From Bradyrhizobium sp. Rc3b (lineage in GTDB: Bacteria; Pseudomonadota; Alphaproteobacteria; Rhizobiales; Xanthobacteraceae): a stretch of 64,000 nt of DNA. Below the pieces are notes generated by a model. The model was not told the origin of the DNA, did no database searches, and was given only the letters and a program-made list of their open reading frames with translations. Below are positions 11,847-21,056 of this stretch, piece by piece (position 1 is the stretch's first letter; each line of letters opens with the position of its first letter). The stretch lies in NCBI RefSeq assembly GCF_900114915.1, contig NZ_FOUS01000003.1:124001-188000 (forward strand). Reading direction: 5' to 3'. The position numbers and the translations under genes were made by a program.

Positions 11847-13010
11847 TCAGGCCGGAGGCGGGATCGCGCGCAACACGTCCCGGAAGACGCCGAACTGCAA
11901 TCGAAACGCTTGCGAGCTGTAGTCCTGATAGTAACCCGCAGTCACTGCGACGACGAGATCGAGTTCCGGGACGATGCGGATCGACTGCCCGCCGCGGCCA
12001 AGCGCGCCGATCCAGTTGATCTTGCGGTCATTGAGGCGCGTTTGGCCGCGCCACCACAGATATCCGTAGGTTTGAGAGTCCGTCGCCTTGATCTTCTCTG
12101 CCGTCGAAGCCTCGATCCACGCCTTGGAGACGATCTGGCGGCCGTTCCAGCGACCGCCCGCAAGCACGAGCTGGCCGATCTTGGCCATGTCGCGCGGTCG
12201 CAAGCGCAATCCTCCTCCGGCATCGGTATCCCCCCTGTACCGGCCCCACGCCGTGCCGGTGATACCCAGAGGCTCGAACAAATTCTCGCGCGCGAATTCA
12301 TCGAGAGGACGTCCCGTCGCCTTGCGGATGATGGCCGACACAAGCGTGAGCGCGCCGGTGTTGTAGAAGAACTCCTGCCCCGCCGCGGCGGTCACGGGAA
12401 GACCGAGAACGTAACGACACGGATCCCACGCCATATGCATGCGCGTCTCGTCATTGTCATCGTCTCCCGTCGCGGGCGTCGCCTCGACCCACTTCAGGCC
12501 CATCGACATGGTGAGCACGTGCACCAGCCGGATGCGGTCCTTTTCGGGAGAACGCAAGTCGGACAGCTCGGGGAAGAAGCTGAAGATCGGCTCGTCGACG
12601 CCGCGTATCAGCCCGCGATCGATCGCAATCCCGACGACGAGCGATGCAACGCTCTTCGAAACAGACTTCATGTTGTGCAACGTATCGGCATCGAAGGCGA
12701 TGGTTTCCACACGGCGGCCGTAGATGTAGCCGGGTATCTCGTCGGCGCCCTTGAAGTAACGCTCGAACGCCAGCTTGCCGTCGCGGGCGACCAGCACCGC
12801 ATGGATATTGGCATCGCTCGTGGCGAGCCGGTCGGCCATCCCGCACAGCGCCTCGCGATTGACGAGACTGTCGCCAGCGACGGAGCCGCCCGGCCAGCCG
12901 TCGCCCCGTTCGGGCGGAACATCGCAGCCGTCGGCTGCGTTCGCGCAGACCGCGGAGAGCGGCGCCAGTGCGGCGCCGCCGAGAAGCGAAATGAACTGGC
13001 GCCGCCTCAT
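11847..13010 (-). CDS. Exported serine beta-lactamase-like hydrolase
   Basis: A 387-residue member of the class C beta-lactamase/penicillin-binding-like family. The N-terminus RRRQFISLLGGAALAPLSA looks like a Tat signal. The active-site S-x-x-K is SVSK (S116, K119), the second motif is probably the Tyr in FFYNTG, and later blocks include MAKIGQLVLAGGRW and GYLWWRG. Such proteins are often esterases or D-amino acid peptidases rather than true beta-lactamases. The start at 13010 is preceded by GGATGAGG. It lies 8 bases after the small gene that follows the DUF1501 gene. Confidence 0.85.
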   Translation of the reverse strand: MRRRQFISLLGGAALAPLSAVCANAADGCDVPPERGDGWPGGSVAGDSLVNREALCGMADRLATSDANIHAVLVARDGKLAFERYFKGADEIPGYIYGRRVETIAFDADTLHNMKSVSKSVASLVVGIAIDRGLIRGVDEPIFSFFPELSDLRSPEKDRIRLVHVLTMSMGLKWVEATPATGDDDNDETRMHMAWDPCRYVLGLPVTAAAGQEFFYNTGALTLVSAIIRKATGRPLDEFARENLFEPLGITGTAWGRYRGDTDAGGGLRLRPRDMAKIGQLVLAGGRWNGRQIVSKAWIEASTAEKIKATDSQTYGYLWWRGQTRLNDRKINWIGALGRGGQSIRIVPELDLVVAVTAGYYQDYSSQAFRLQFGVFRDVLRAIPPPA

Positions 13011-13017
13011 GCGAGCC

Positions 13018-13173
13018 TCATCCCTGTTGCGGCGCGGAGCCAGCTTCGGCGCCGGCGTATCGGGGCTGCGCGTTCTCTCTGAGGATGCGCGCGAACTCAC
13101 GCCAATAGAGCCTTCGCCAGTTCGTCTTCAAGCTGGCGAGAAAATCGAGCTCTCTTTGCGTCAGCGTGCACAT
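13018..13173 (-). CDS. Possible small protein of unknown function
   Basis: A 51-codon frame starting MCTLTQRELDFLASLKTNWRRLYW lies 7 bases after the DUF1501 gene's stop and 8 bases before the beta-lactamase-like start, all on the minus strand. The aromatic, basic helix is plausible as protein, and AAGG precedes the ATG. It could be a translated link of one long operon (DUF1800, DUF1501, this gene, hydrolase). I recognise no family, so the call is tentative. Confidence 0.4.
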   Translation of the reverse strand: MCTLTQRELDFLASLKTNWRRLYWREFARILRENAQPRYAGAEAGSAPQQG

Positions 13174-13180
13174 TGCGCCT

Positions 13181-14437
13181 TCAGGCCACAAGGCCCCCCA
13201 TCGGCTTGACGTCGGCGCTGCCGGGGAAAACCGCATCCGCCAGCACCTTCTCCTCGACGCGCAAATGATCCCTGAGCAGGCCCTTGAGCACGGCGCGCAG
13301 ATCGGTGGTCGGCTTGAGGTCGCGATCCTCGAACAGTTGCGCCGGCTTCAGCCCCGGCCAGTCCGCGATCACCCGGCCGCCGGCGAGCCCGCCGCCGATC
13401 AGGAATGCGACCGTGCCGGTGCCGTGATCGGTGCCTTGCGTGCCGTTGATGCGCGCGGTGCGCCCGAACTCGGTGACCACGGCGACGACGGTCTCGCCCC
13501 AGGCCTCGCCCATGTTGCTCTCGATCGCGGCGAAGGCACCGTCGAGCGCGCCCAGCAGATTGTAGAGCTGGCCCGAGGCCGCGCCTTCGGCGATGTGCGT
13601 ATCCCATCCGACGAAGCCCATGGCGCCGACGCGCGGACCGTCGGGCTTGGCGAGATACCGCGCGGCGGTGCCGGCGGCGTCGGCGAAGTAGGCGCGCACG
13701 CGCGCGATGCCCGGCGGCGCCAGGGTCGGATCGTCCGACATGACGTCGCCCGCGCTGGGTGCCCCGCTGAGCGAAGCGAGCTTCATGCGCGCCTGCAGCA
13801 CGGTCGCGAGCTTCGGGTCGGTGTGCTGGTAGAGATCGAGCAGGCGGCTCTGCGTGTCCTCGCTCGCCGGGAGCAATTTCTGCGGCACCCATGTCATGAC
13901 CGGCGCCGAGCCGCGCACCACCAGCGGCGTCACCGAGCCGATGCCGAGCGCGCGGCTGCCGCGTGGATCGACGCGGCCGCCCGATTCCAGCGCGAGCAGC
14001 GCGCGGTTGAGCCATCCCGAACTGGTCATCCCCGGCTTGACGAGCCCGCTCTCCAGCACGTCCTGGCCATCGAAATGCGAGCGCTCGCGATAGGGCGTCG
14101 CAACTGCATGGACGATCGCGGCCTTGCCGCTCTTGTAGAGCCGGTGCAAATTCGGCATCGCCGGATTGAGCGCGAAGAAGGCATCGAGCGGCAGCGCCGG
14201 CGGCTTGCCGTCCAGCACCAGCGCGCGATCGCCGCGCAACGAGATCCAGTCGGGATCGCCGACCGGCGCGACGGCGCCGAGGCCGTCGAGCGCACCGCGC
14301 AGCACGATGACGAGCAGGCGCGGATCGCGCCCCTCCGCGCGCGCGATCCTGGGCATCTGGCTCCATGCGAACAGCGCCCCGGAGCCGACCAGAAGCTCCC
14401 GCCGCGTGGGCAGGTGATCGACGAAGCCCATGCTCAC
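13181..14437 (-). CDS. DUF1501 family exported protein
   Basis: A 418-residue DUF1501 protein, a family related to alkaline-phosphatase/sulfatase folds. It has a likely Tat signal with twin Arg at residues 12-13 (PTRRELLVGSGALFAW), then RLLVIVLRGALDGLGAVAP, HFDGQDVLESG and, near the C-terminus, VVAVVTEFGRTARINGTQGTDHGTG, a metal-site-like block. DUF1501 and DUF1800 proteins are typically encoded as a pair and exported; their substrate is unknown. The ATG overlaps the DUF1800 stop by four bases. Confidence 0.9.
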   Translation of the reverse strand: MSMGFVDHLPTRRELLVGSGALFAWSQMPRIARAEGRDPRLLVIVLRGALDGLGAVAPVGDPDWISLRGDRALVLDGKPPALPLDAFFALNPAMPNLHRLYKSGKAAIVHAVATPYRERSHFDGQDVLESGLVKPGMTSSGWLNRALLALESGGRVDPRGSRALGIGSVTPLVVRGSAPVMTWVPQKLLPASEDTQSRLLDLYQHTDPKLATVLQARMKLASLSGAPSAGDVMSDDPTLAPPGIARVRAYFADAAGTAARYLAKPDGPRVGAMGFVGWDTHIAEGAASGQLYNLLGALDGAFAAIESNMGEAWGETVVAVVTEFGRTARINGTQGTDHGTGTVAFLIGGGLAGGRVIADWPGLKPAQLFEDRDLKPTTDLRAVLKGLLRDHLRVEEKVLADAVFPGSADVKPMGGLVA

Positions 14438-15906
14438 CTCCTCTGAAAATCCGCCGACATGAACAGCAGCGCCAGTGCCTGCTGCCGGCTCTCGGCGCGG
14501 CCGACCGCCTGCTTCACCTCGGGGGCGATTTGCGATGCAAGGACGTCCTCGATGATGGCTTGCGGATCGGCCATGCCGGTGATGCGTTCGGCGAAATTGT
14601 TGGCGACGTCGAGCCGCCGGCCGACGCCGTCGATCCAGCTCGCTTCATCGTCCGGATAACCCTTGGGCGCGGGCGGACGCCACAGCGGCTCGCCGAGCAG
14701 CTGCTGGCCACCGGTGTAGAGGACGGGATCGACCTGCGTGATGCCGGTCGCACGCACCATGCCGACGACCCATTCGCCGGGACGCTTGAGCTTTGACGGC
14801 GGCGCACGCCACGCCTCGTCCGACGACACCATCAGGGTCGCGACCTGCTTGAGATCGCCCTCGGTGTCGCGAAAAACCTTCGCCATCTGTTCGACCAGCG
14901 CCGGCGGCGGCTCGTCGGCGACGAAGTGCCGCGCGAGCTTGGTCGCGACATGGGTCGCGGTGGCCGGATGCGCGGCGAGATCGCGCAGCACGGCGCGGCC
15001 CTGCTCGACATCTTCCTGCTCATAGCGCTTGCCGAGCACGGTCTGTCCGCCGGGCTCGTGCAGCCGGGGATTGAAGGTGAACTCGCCGCCATGCTGGGGA
15101 TCTGCGCCCGGCGGCACCAGCGTCCAGCCGGTCATCACGTTGGCGAAGCTGATGACGTCGTCCTGGGTGTAGCCGGAGCGCACGCCGAGCGTATGCAGCT
15201 CCATGATCTCGCGGGCAAAGTTCTCGTTGAGGCCGCTGCTGCGGTTGATGCCCGCGGTCGAATTCGCCCCCATCGAACCGAGATTGTCGAGATAGAACAG
15301 CATCGCCGGATGGCCTTCGACGGCCAGCAGGAGATCGACGAACCGGCCAAGCGCATTGGCGCGAACCGCCTCGCGTTCATAGGCACCGGACATGCTCTGG
15401 ATCCGGTTGGCCGAGATGCAGAAATGATTTGACCAGAACCAGACCAGCCGCTCGGCAAAGCCGATATCGGCTGCAAGCGCTGCCTCCGTGCGCAGCTTGG
15501 CTTCCTGCAAATACATCGGACGTCCGGGATCAGGAATAGCGTCGGCGGCTTGCTTCGCCGCCATCTCGGCGGCGTCCTTTTCCTGGCCCGCTTGCCCCTG
15601 CGTCTGCAATTGCGGCTGAGCCTGGTCGTCAGCTGCGGTGGGTGCCGACGCCATCTGCTGCTTCTTGGCCTGCTGCTGCGCTTGCTTGGCGCGGGCCGTG
15701 CGCCGCGCATTGGCATCGGCCACGGTGCGATAGGCTTTCGCACTGGAGGGCAGGCTGGCCGCCGCGGCGAGCACGAGCGGCCGGTCGAGCTCGGCAATCA
15801 GCGCGGCGCGCGGGTCGCTTCCCAGCGCGGCAATCGAGCCCGGCCGCGGCCCCATCCCGAAGCGATGGAGCGCCAGCACGGCTTCGGCCTTTGCGGAATT
15901 GCTCAT
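14434..15906 (-). CDS. DUF1800 family protein
   Basis: A 490-residue DUF1800 protein. It opens with AVLALHRFGMGPRPG, has a Gln/Ala/Lys-rich low-complexity insert (about residues 68-110), and carries the family blocks LVWFWSNHFCIS, NENFAREIMELHTLGV and YTQDDVISFANVMTGWTL. No signal peptide is obvious. The 4-base overlap with DUF1501 shows coupling. A BlaI-like palindrome lies 54 bases upstream of its start, suggesting control by the repressor encoded 2.7 kb away. Confidence 0.9.
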   Translation of the reverse strand: MSNSAKAEAVLALHRFGMGPRPGSIAALGSDPRAALIAELDRPLVLAAAASLPSSAKAYRTVADANARRTARAKQAQQQAKKQQMASAPTAADDQAQPQLQTQGQAGQEKDAAEMAAKQAADAIPDPGRPMYLQEAKLRTEAALAADIGFAERLVWFWSNHFCISANRIQSMSGAYEREAVRANALGRFVDLLLAVEGHPAMLFYLDNLGSMGANSTAGINRSSGLNENFAREIMELHTLGVRSGYTQDDVISFANVMTGWTLVPPGADPQHGGEFTFNPRLHEPGGQTVLGKRYEQEDVEQGRAVLRDLAAHPATATHVATKLARHFVADEPPPALVEQMAKVFRDTEGDLKQVATLMVSSDEAWRAPPSKLKRPGEWVVGMVRATGITQVDPVLYTGGQQLLGEPLWRPPAPKGYPDDEASWIDGVGRRLDVANNFAERITGMADPQAIIEDVLASQIAPEVKQAVGRAESRQQALALLFMSADFQRR

Positions 15907-15951
15907 GGCGAATGCCCAATTCTACGAGCCCGCCCGACGGCATCGCTCGAG

Positions 15952-15981
15952 GCTACGAATTGTAGTGCTACATATCGTAGC
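15952..15981. promoter_or_regulatory. Putative BlaI-type operator before the DUF1800-DUF1501 operon
   Basis: The core tgtagtgctaca (15961-15972) is an almost perfect 12-bp palindrome. It is flanked by gctacga on the left and tcgtagc on the right, so the whole 30-base stretch is an imperfect inverted repeat. The core differs by one base from the palindrome before the BlaI-like gene (tgtagcgctaca), and its TGTA/TACA halves match the form of BlaI/MecI operators. Its role is inferred. Confidence 0.65.
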
Positions 15982-16050
15982 ATTCGCGGGACTGACAGAC
16001 AAGCGGAGATTGAAACACCTCCATCAAGACATCGGGAGCGGCCGGCGGCC

Positions 16051-18567
16051 CTAGAAATTCGGCCCGAGCGCGATCTTCGTGATGGTGTCGTTCCTGACGC
16101 CGATGCGCCATTCCGCCGAGCCGTTGGCGAACTGGGCGATGTAGATGTCGCTGTCGAGCGCGGTGACGCCGCGGAAGGAGACCGCACGCAACGCACCGAG
16201 CCGCGCCAGGATCGCCTGGTCGAACGGCAACTGCTGACGTGTGATGTCGGCCACTTCCGAGGTCATGTGCTCGTAGTCCGGCTGTCCTCTGCCGACGCCC
16301 TCGATATAGCGGCGCAGCATCGCCTCGCCATTGGCGATCGGAACGGCGCGGCGCGCGGCGCGACCGGGATGCGCGCCGATATTCGAGGCTTCGACATTGT
16401 GGAAGCGGGTCTGCCGGCCCGGCATCAGGATCTCCAGACACCGTCCCGATTTGTCGGCGATCATCCAGGGATTATTTACGGTGGTGGTGGTGAACCAGGT
16501 CATGTTGGGCCTGACGATCTGCGCCTTGCGATTGCCGTCCGCGTCCAGCTTGAACACCTGGATGTCGTCGGCCATCTCGTTGTAGAGCATGATCCTGATC
16601 GGCGAGGTGCCGGCGCGGCCGCGAACGCTCGCCTCCTCCGCGCAAGGCACGATGCCGCCGAGCTCCTCATTGCCGTCGGCCCGGAATAGCACGTCGCCGG
16701 CCTTACCGTCCGGCTCGATCATCAGGCGAAATTCCGCCGTGCCGTTCTCGAACTTCGCGCCATAGATGTCGTAGCCGCCGGGGCCGACGCCGCGGAAGAA
16801 GATCGATTGCACCGCGCCGAGCGACACGAACGTCGTTTGCGACTCGCTGAGCTGCCGGTGAACCTTGGCCGCCAGCGGCGCACTCATCCGATCGTAGTTG
16901 GGCGTACCGCGGCGAAGATCCTCGATGCCGCGCAAGATCATCTCCTTGCCGCCGGGCGCCGGGACCTGCTCCCTGAATCGGTCAGGCACTTCCGCAAGGC
17001 GGCGCGCGAAATCCGCCTCGATCGCCTGAGCCACCGCCGCATCGATCCGGGGCGCCAGGCGGGCGCCAAAGACCGAATTGTGCACCAGCACGCGCGAGAC
17101 CTTTGATTGCTCGTCACGCAGGAAGATCAGGAGATTCTCGCCACGGATTGAGAAGATGTCGGCACCTTCGGCGAGGAGCGTCGCCGGGCCCAGCACGGTT
17201 TCCTGCACCCGGAGCCGATCACCGTCACGCCGCACCGTCAGCACGCGGTTTGGCGCAATCCTGTACCAACCGACATACGGGTCGAGCGATACGGGCTCGG
17301 CTACCGCCGCCGGCATCTCGGCGACACGAACCGCACGAATGTCGCGGCCGTTCATGCGCAGCGTCAGCTCGGACGAGCGGCGCTCCGCATCAGCTGAGAA
17401 CGTAATCTCGCCGGACGAAGCCGCATAGGACGCCGTGCCGTCATTGCCGACCGTGAGGCGCAGCTTGCGCTGGCCCGTGAGCTGGCCGTAAAGCTCGTCG
17501 CCCTCGCGGAAGACGGCAAACACCGAGGTCGGACCCATGGCGTAGAAATTGACGAACGGGCGGTAATGCTGGACGGGCACCTCGCCGATATCCGCGGCCA
17601 CGGGCGCCGCGTCCGGCGTGCGATAGGCGATCATGCCGGCGGACACGATCACCACGGGGACGATCGCAGCCGCGATCCACAGCCGCTTGCGCCAGCTGAC
17701 GGCGACGGGCATCGCGGCAGCCGCGATGATGCGCTCGACACGGGCGCGAACGGTCGAGGCCCGCGCCATCGCGAGCTCGACCGGGCGCGGCTTCACGGTG
17801 CTGGCGAAATCGAGCAGGATTTCCGCATAGGACAGCCGGTCGTCGATCACCTCGATCGCCTCGGCGTCGCTGATGATCTCGGCGAGCTCGGCAAGCCGCG
17901 CCAGCTGCCACCACGAGAACGGGCTGAACCAGAACACCGCGCGGTTGAACGACGCCAGCAGGAGGACGTAGAAATCGCGGTTGACGACATGCGCGCCTTC
18001 ATGCGCGAGCACCGCAAGGCGCTTCTTCGCGTCCCAGCTGAAAAATTGCGGCGGCACCAGAATGGTCGAGCCGAAGGTGACGGGGCCGCCGACATCGCGG
18101 CTGACGCGCACGTCGGCGTCGATCATCTGCAGGCCCTTCATCGGCTTTGCCGCGCGCGCCAGACGCCAGGTCAGGCAGAGCCCGATCGCGAGCCGCAGCA
18201 GCAACAGGCCAGCGACGCCGGCATAGATCACGGTGGCAACGAGCCACCAATTGATCGAGAGCCCGCTTCTGGCCTGCGGCGCGATGGCAATGCCGGGCGC
18301 GACTGGCAGCGCGGGCTGCGGCGTCTCCAGCATCGAGATGTCGGCCGGCAGAAAATCATCCGGCACGGCGACCGGCAAAGGCAGCCGGGTGATCGTGAGC
18401 GTCGGCCAATGCATCACGAACGGCATCGCCAGCGATGCCAGCAGCACGACGACCCAGGCCGTCATGTGAACGTGCGGGTTGCGCACGCGAAACAGGTTGA
18501 GACCGAACCAGACGACGCCTCCCAGCACAAGGGAGCGCAGTGCCGCCTCCGCCAGAGTTGCGATCAT
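16051..18567 (-). CDS. M56 (BlaR1-type) membrane metallopeptidase with C-terminal repeats
   Basis: An 838-residue protein. The N-terminal third has four likely membrane helices and a cytoplasmic zinc protease motif HEGAH (H189, E190, H193), as in BlaR1/MecR1. A further helix (about 298-318) leads to a long C-terminal part without a penicillin-binding domain. This part has two barrel-like segments (about 325-500) and two copies of a roughly 95-residue unit (about 540-640 and 745-838) sharing the pattern LGA, FRGV, DIY, F-NG-AE-R. BlaR-type proteins sense an external signal and cleave the partner repressor. The ligand here is probably not a beta-lactam. It overlaps the BlaI-like gene by four bases. 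Confidence 0.87.
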   Translation of the reverse strand: MIATLAEAALRSLVLGGVVWFGLNLFRVRNPHVHMTAWVVVLLASLAMPFVMHWPTLTITRLPLPVAVPDDFLPADISMLETPQPALPVAPGIAIAPQARSGLSINWWLVATVIYAGVAGLLLLRLAIGLCLTWRLARAAKPMKGLQMIDADVRVSRDVGGPVTFGSTILVPPQFFSWDAKKRLAVLAHEGAHVVNRDFYVLLLASFNRAVFWFSPFSWWQLARLAELAEIISDAEAIEVIDDRLSYAEILLDFASTVKPRPVELAMARASTVRARVERIIAAAAMPVAVSWRKRLWIAAAIVPVVIVSAGMIAYRTPDAAPVAADIGEVPVQHYRPFVNFYAMGPTSVFAVFREGDELYGQLTGQRKLRLTVGNDGTASYAASSGEITFSADAERRSSELTLRMNGRDIRAVRVAEMPAAVAEPVSLDPYVGWYRIAPNRVLTVRRDGDRLRVQETVLGPATLLAEGADIFSIRGENLLIFLRDEQSKVSRVLVHNSVFGARLAPRIDAAVAQAIEADFARRLAEVPDRFREQVPAPGGKEMILRGIEDLRRGTPNYDRMSAPLAAKVHRQLSESQTTFVSLGAVQSIFFRGVGPGGYDIYGAKFENGTAEFRLMIEPDGKAGDVLFRADGNEELGGIVPCAEEASVRGRAGTSPIRIMLYNEMADDIQVFKLDADGNRKAQIVRPNMTWFTTTTVNNPWMIADKSGRCLEILMPGRQTRFHNVEASNIGAHPGRAARRAVPIANGEAMLRRYIEGVGRGQPDYEHMTSEVADITRQQLPFDQAILARLGALRAVSFRGVTALDSDIYIAQFANGSAEWRIGVRNDTITKIALGPNF

Positions 18568-18956
18568 TCTTTCTTCACTCCCCTCGCCTTCTTCGCCTTG
18601 GCCACCTGGTCGGCCAGCGTACGCAGTTGCTGCTGGTCGAGCATCTTGTTGTCCACCATGCCGACGAGGACCTCCTCGATCGAGCCGTTGCAGAACCAGT
18701 CGACGATGCGCTGCACTGCCTTGGCCGCAACCTTCGCGCGCGGCTCGGCGGCCTGGTAGACGTAGGTGCGGCCGTCCACGGTGTGATTAGCATAGCCCTT
18801 TTCTTCGAGCCGGCGCAGCACCGTGCGCACGGTTGATTCCTTCAGACGCCGCGACAAGCGCTCGCGCACGATTTCGGCCGTGACAGGACCATGGGCCCAA
18901 ACCAATTGCATGACCTCGTGCTCGAGGTCGCCCAGTTCGGGCAAACGATCGTCCAT
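18564..18956 (-). CDS. BlaI/MecI-family winged-helix repressor
   Basis: A 130-residue protein with the BlaI/MecI/CopY layout: winged helix (LEHEVMQLVWAHGPVTAEIVRERLSR, then TVRTVLRRLEEKGYANHTVDGRTYVY) and a C-terminal dimer helix. It should bind TACA/TGTA palindromes as a dimer and be inactivated by proteolysis through its M56 partner, encoded immediately downstream with a 4-base overlap. A matching palindrome lies 30 bases upstream of its own start, so autoregulation is likely. Confidence 0.92.
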   Translation of the reverse strand: MDDRLPELGDLEHEVMQLVWAHGPVTAEIVRERLSRRLKESTVRTVLRRLEEKGYANHTVDGRTYVYQAAEPRAKVAAKAVQRIVDWFCNGSIEEVLVGMVDNKMLDQQQLRTLADQVAKAKKARGVKKE

Positions 18957-18985
18957 GGCGACTTACCTTGCGGATTGAATTTTCT

Positions 18986-18997
18986 TGTAGCGCTACA
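18986..18997. promoter_or_regulatory. Putative BlaI-type operator before the blaI-like gene
   Basis: A perfect 12-bp palindrome, tgtagcgctaca, centred about 35 bases upstream of the repressor's ATG, where an autoregulatory site is expected. The same palindrome with one base change occurs before the DUF1800 gene. The assignment is by symmetry, position and family knowledge. Confidence 0.7.
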
Positions 18998-19106
18998 GAC
19001 TGTCGCATATGCGGCCGCGCGGCACAATGGCGATTCCACCTGGGATGGTGCCGGTGTGCTGACCTAGTTGCCGGTTCGTGATTTGAGGGAAGTCGAAATA
19101 TGCGAG

Positions 19107-19192
19107 GTCGTCACGCCCGGGCTTGTCCCGGGCATCCACGTTCGTACCGCGCGTCAAGACGAGGATGGCCGGGACAAGCCCGGCCATGACGA
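19107..19192. repeat. Intergenic palindromic repeat (cgggcttgtcccggg family)
   Basis: Two facing modules, gtcacgcccgggcttgtccc (from 19110) and gccgggacaagcccggccat (19167-19186), form a large inverted repeat. Each module also carries its own internal CCCGGG or GCCGGG symmetry. The sequence type is a familiar dispersed repeat in Bradyrhizobium and Rhodopseudomonas. It lies between the malic enzyme stop and the upstream region of the blaI-like gene. Confidence 0.7.
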
Positions 19193-19242
19193 GGCGGACA
19201 CGTGACGCGCCTTAACCGCGCCGCTTGGCCGGGGATGGCGGC

Positions 19243-20907
19243 TTAGTAATGCGGCTCGTACATCTGCGACTGCACGAGCGCCTTGACGTCGTTGGGTGCG
19301 GGTCCGTCGGCGAGGCCGCGCTGATAGGCAACATCCGCCACCGCCGCGGCGATGCGGACCGAGACTTCGCGGATGCGCGGCAGGGCCGGATAGAGGCTGC
19401 CCTGCGCGAGATCCTCCTTGCCGACGCAATCGGCGAGCGTATGGGCCGCCGCCATGAACATCTCGTCGGTCACCAGCTTCGAGCCGCTGGCGATGACGCC
19501 GAGGCCGACGCCGGGGAAGATGTAGGAGTTGTTGCCCTGGCGCGGCACGAAGCTGCGGCCGTTGAGCGTCACGGGGTCATACGGGCTGCCGCAGGCGAAC
19601 AGCGCGCGCCCTTCGGTGTAGCGATAGGCGTCTTCCGCCGAGCATTCGGCCTTCGAGGTCGGGTTGGAGAGCGCGAACACGATCGGCTGCTCGTTGAGTT
19701 CAGCCATCGCCTTGAGCACCTCGGGCGTGAAGGCGCCGCCAACCGCGGCAACCCCGATGATCGCGGTCGGCTTCAGCGTCTTGATCGCGGTGAGGAAGTC
19801 GGCGATCGGCGCTTGACCCGTATGCGCATAGCGCAGCTTGTGGCCGGAAAGGCCCTCACGGCCGCCGACGACGAGCCCGCGGGAATCCACCAGCCAGTTG
19901 CGCCGGAGTGCTTCGGCTTCCGAAGCCCCCTCCGCCATCATCGCGGAGACCACGAGATCGGCAATGCCGGTTGCCGCCTCGCCTGCGCCGAGGAACAGGA
20001 TGCGCTGATCCTTCAGCTTGCCGCCGTTCACGCGTAGCGCCGAGAACAGGCCGGCGAGCGCGACCGCCGCAGTGCCCTGAATGTCGTCGTTGAAGACGCA
20101 GGCCTCGTCGCGATATTTGTGCAGCAGCTTGAACGCCGAATGATTGGCGAAATCCTCGAACTGGATCAGCACGCCCGGAAAGGTCTTTCGCGCGGCTTGC
20201 ATGAATTCGTCGACGAAGCTGTCATAGGCCTCGCCCGTCAGCCGTCGCTCTCGCAGGCCGAGATAATAGGGATCGTTCAAGAGCTCTTCGTTGTTGGTGC
20301 CGACGTCGAGCACAATCGGCAGGCACGCTTCCGGATGCACGCCCGCGCAGGCCGAATAGAGCGAGAGCTTGCCGACCGGAATACCCATGCCGTTGGCACC
20401 GAGATCGCCCAGTCCCAAAATGCGCTCGCCGTCGGTGACGACGATCAGCTTGGCCGCATAGGGCCAGTTCTTCAGAATGTCCGCGATCTGACCGCGGTCG
20501 CGCGAGGAGATGAACATGCCGCGCGGCCGCTGGAAGATCAGGCCGAATTTCTGGCAGGCGAGCCCGACCGTCGGGGTGTAGATGATCGGCTGGATCTCGT
20601 CGATATTGTCGACGACGACGCGGAAGAACAGCGCCTCGTTGCGGTCATGCAGCGCGTTCAGCGCGACGTATTTTTCCAGATCGGTCGGCAGCGTTCGCAG
20701 ATTGGTGAGGACGCGCTGAGCCTGCGTCTCCATCGTCAGCACGCAAGGCGGCAACAGGCCGCGCAGGCCCAGCGCCTCGCGCTCGGCTTCCGTGAAGGCG
20801 GTCCCCTTGTTGAGCAAGGGATCGCGCAGCAGTGTCATGCCTTGCGGCGGACTGGACGATGTCGGTTGGGCAACGACCCGGGCAGGTCTATTCACGAATT
20901 CCCCCAA
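19243..20907 (-). CDS. NAD(P)-dependent malic enzyme (single-domain type)
   Basis: A 554-residue malic enzyme of the eukaryote-like/SfcA class, converting malate to pyruvate and CO2. Family blocks are clear: IIYTPTVGLACQKFG, VVTDGERILGLGDLGANGMG, QFEDFANHSAF, FNDDIQGTAAVALAG and the NAD site ILFLGAGEAATG. The length and lack of a C-terminal phosphotransacetylase-like domain distinguish it from the large MaeB-type enzymes also found in rhizobia. In bacteroids malic enzymes feed acetyl-CoA synthesis from C4 acids. NAD against NADP preference cannot be read here. Confidence 0.93.
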   Translation of the reverse strand: MGEFVNRPARVVAQPTSSSPPQGMTLLRDPLLNKGTAFTEAEREALGLRGLLPPCVLTMETQAQRVLTNLRTLPTDLEKYVALNALHDRNEALFFRVVVDNIDEIQPIIYTPTVGLACQKFGLIFQRPRGMFISSRDRGQIADILKNWPYAAKLIVVTDGERILGLGDLGANGMGIPVGKLSLYSACAGVHPEACLPIVLDVGTNNEELLNDPYYLGLRERRLTGEAYDSFVDEFMQAARKTFPGVLIQFEDFANHSAFKLLHKYRDEACVFNDDIQGTAAVALAGLFSALRVNGGKLKDQRILFLGAGEAATGIADLVVSAMMAEGASEAEALRRNWLVDSRGLVVGGREGLSGHKLRYAHTGQAPIADFLTAIKTLKPTAIIGVAAVGGAFTPEVLKAMAELNEQPIVFALSNPTSKAECSAEDAYRYTEGRALFACGSPYDPVTLNGRSFVPRQGNNSYIFPGVGLGVIASGSKLVTDEMFMAAAHTLADCVGKEDLAQGSLYPALPRIREVSVRIAAAVADVAYQRGLADGPAPNDVKALVQSQMYEPHY

Positions 20908-21056
20908 GAAGCTTCATATTGAACCGCGGACATTGTCGGCCAGCGCTCCATTGAGATCAAGGACGTAGCGACGGAGGCATCGATTGTGATCTCGCACCGC
21001 AGCGAGACTCTCGCGAACGACAGGCAGTCGCACGCGAAAAGGTTAACGTCGCAAGG

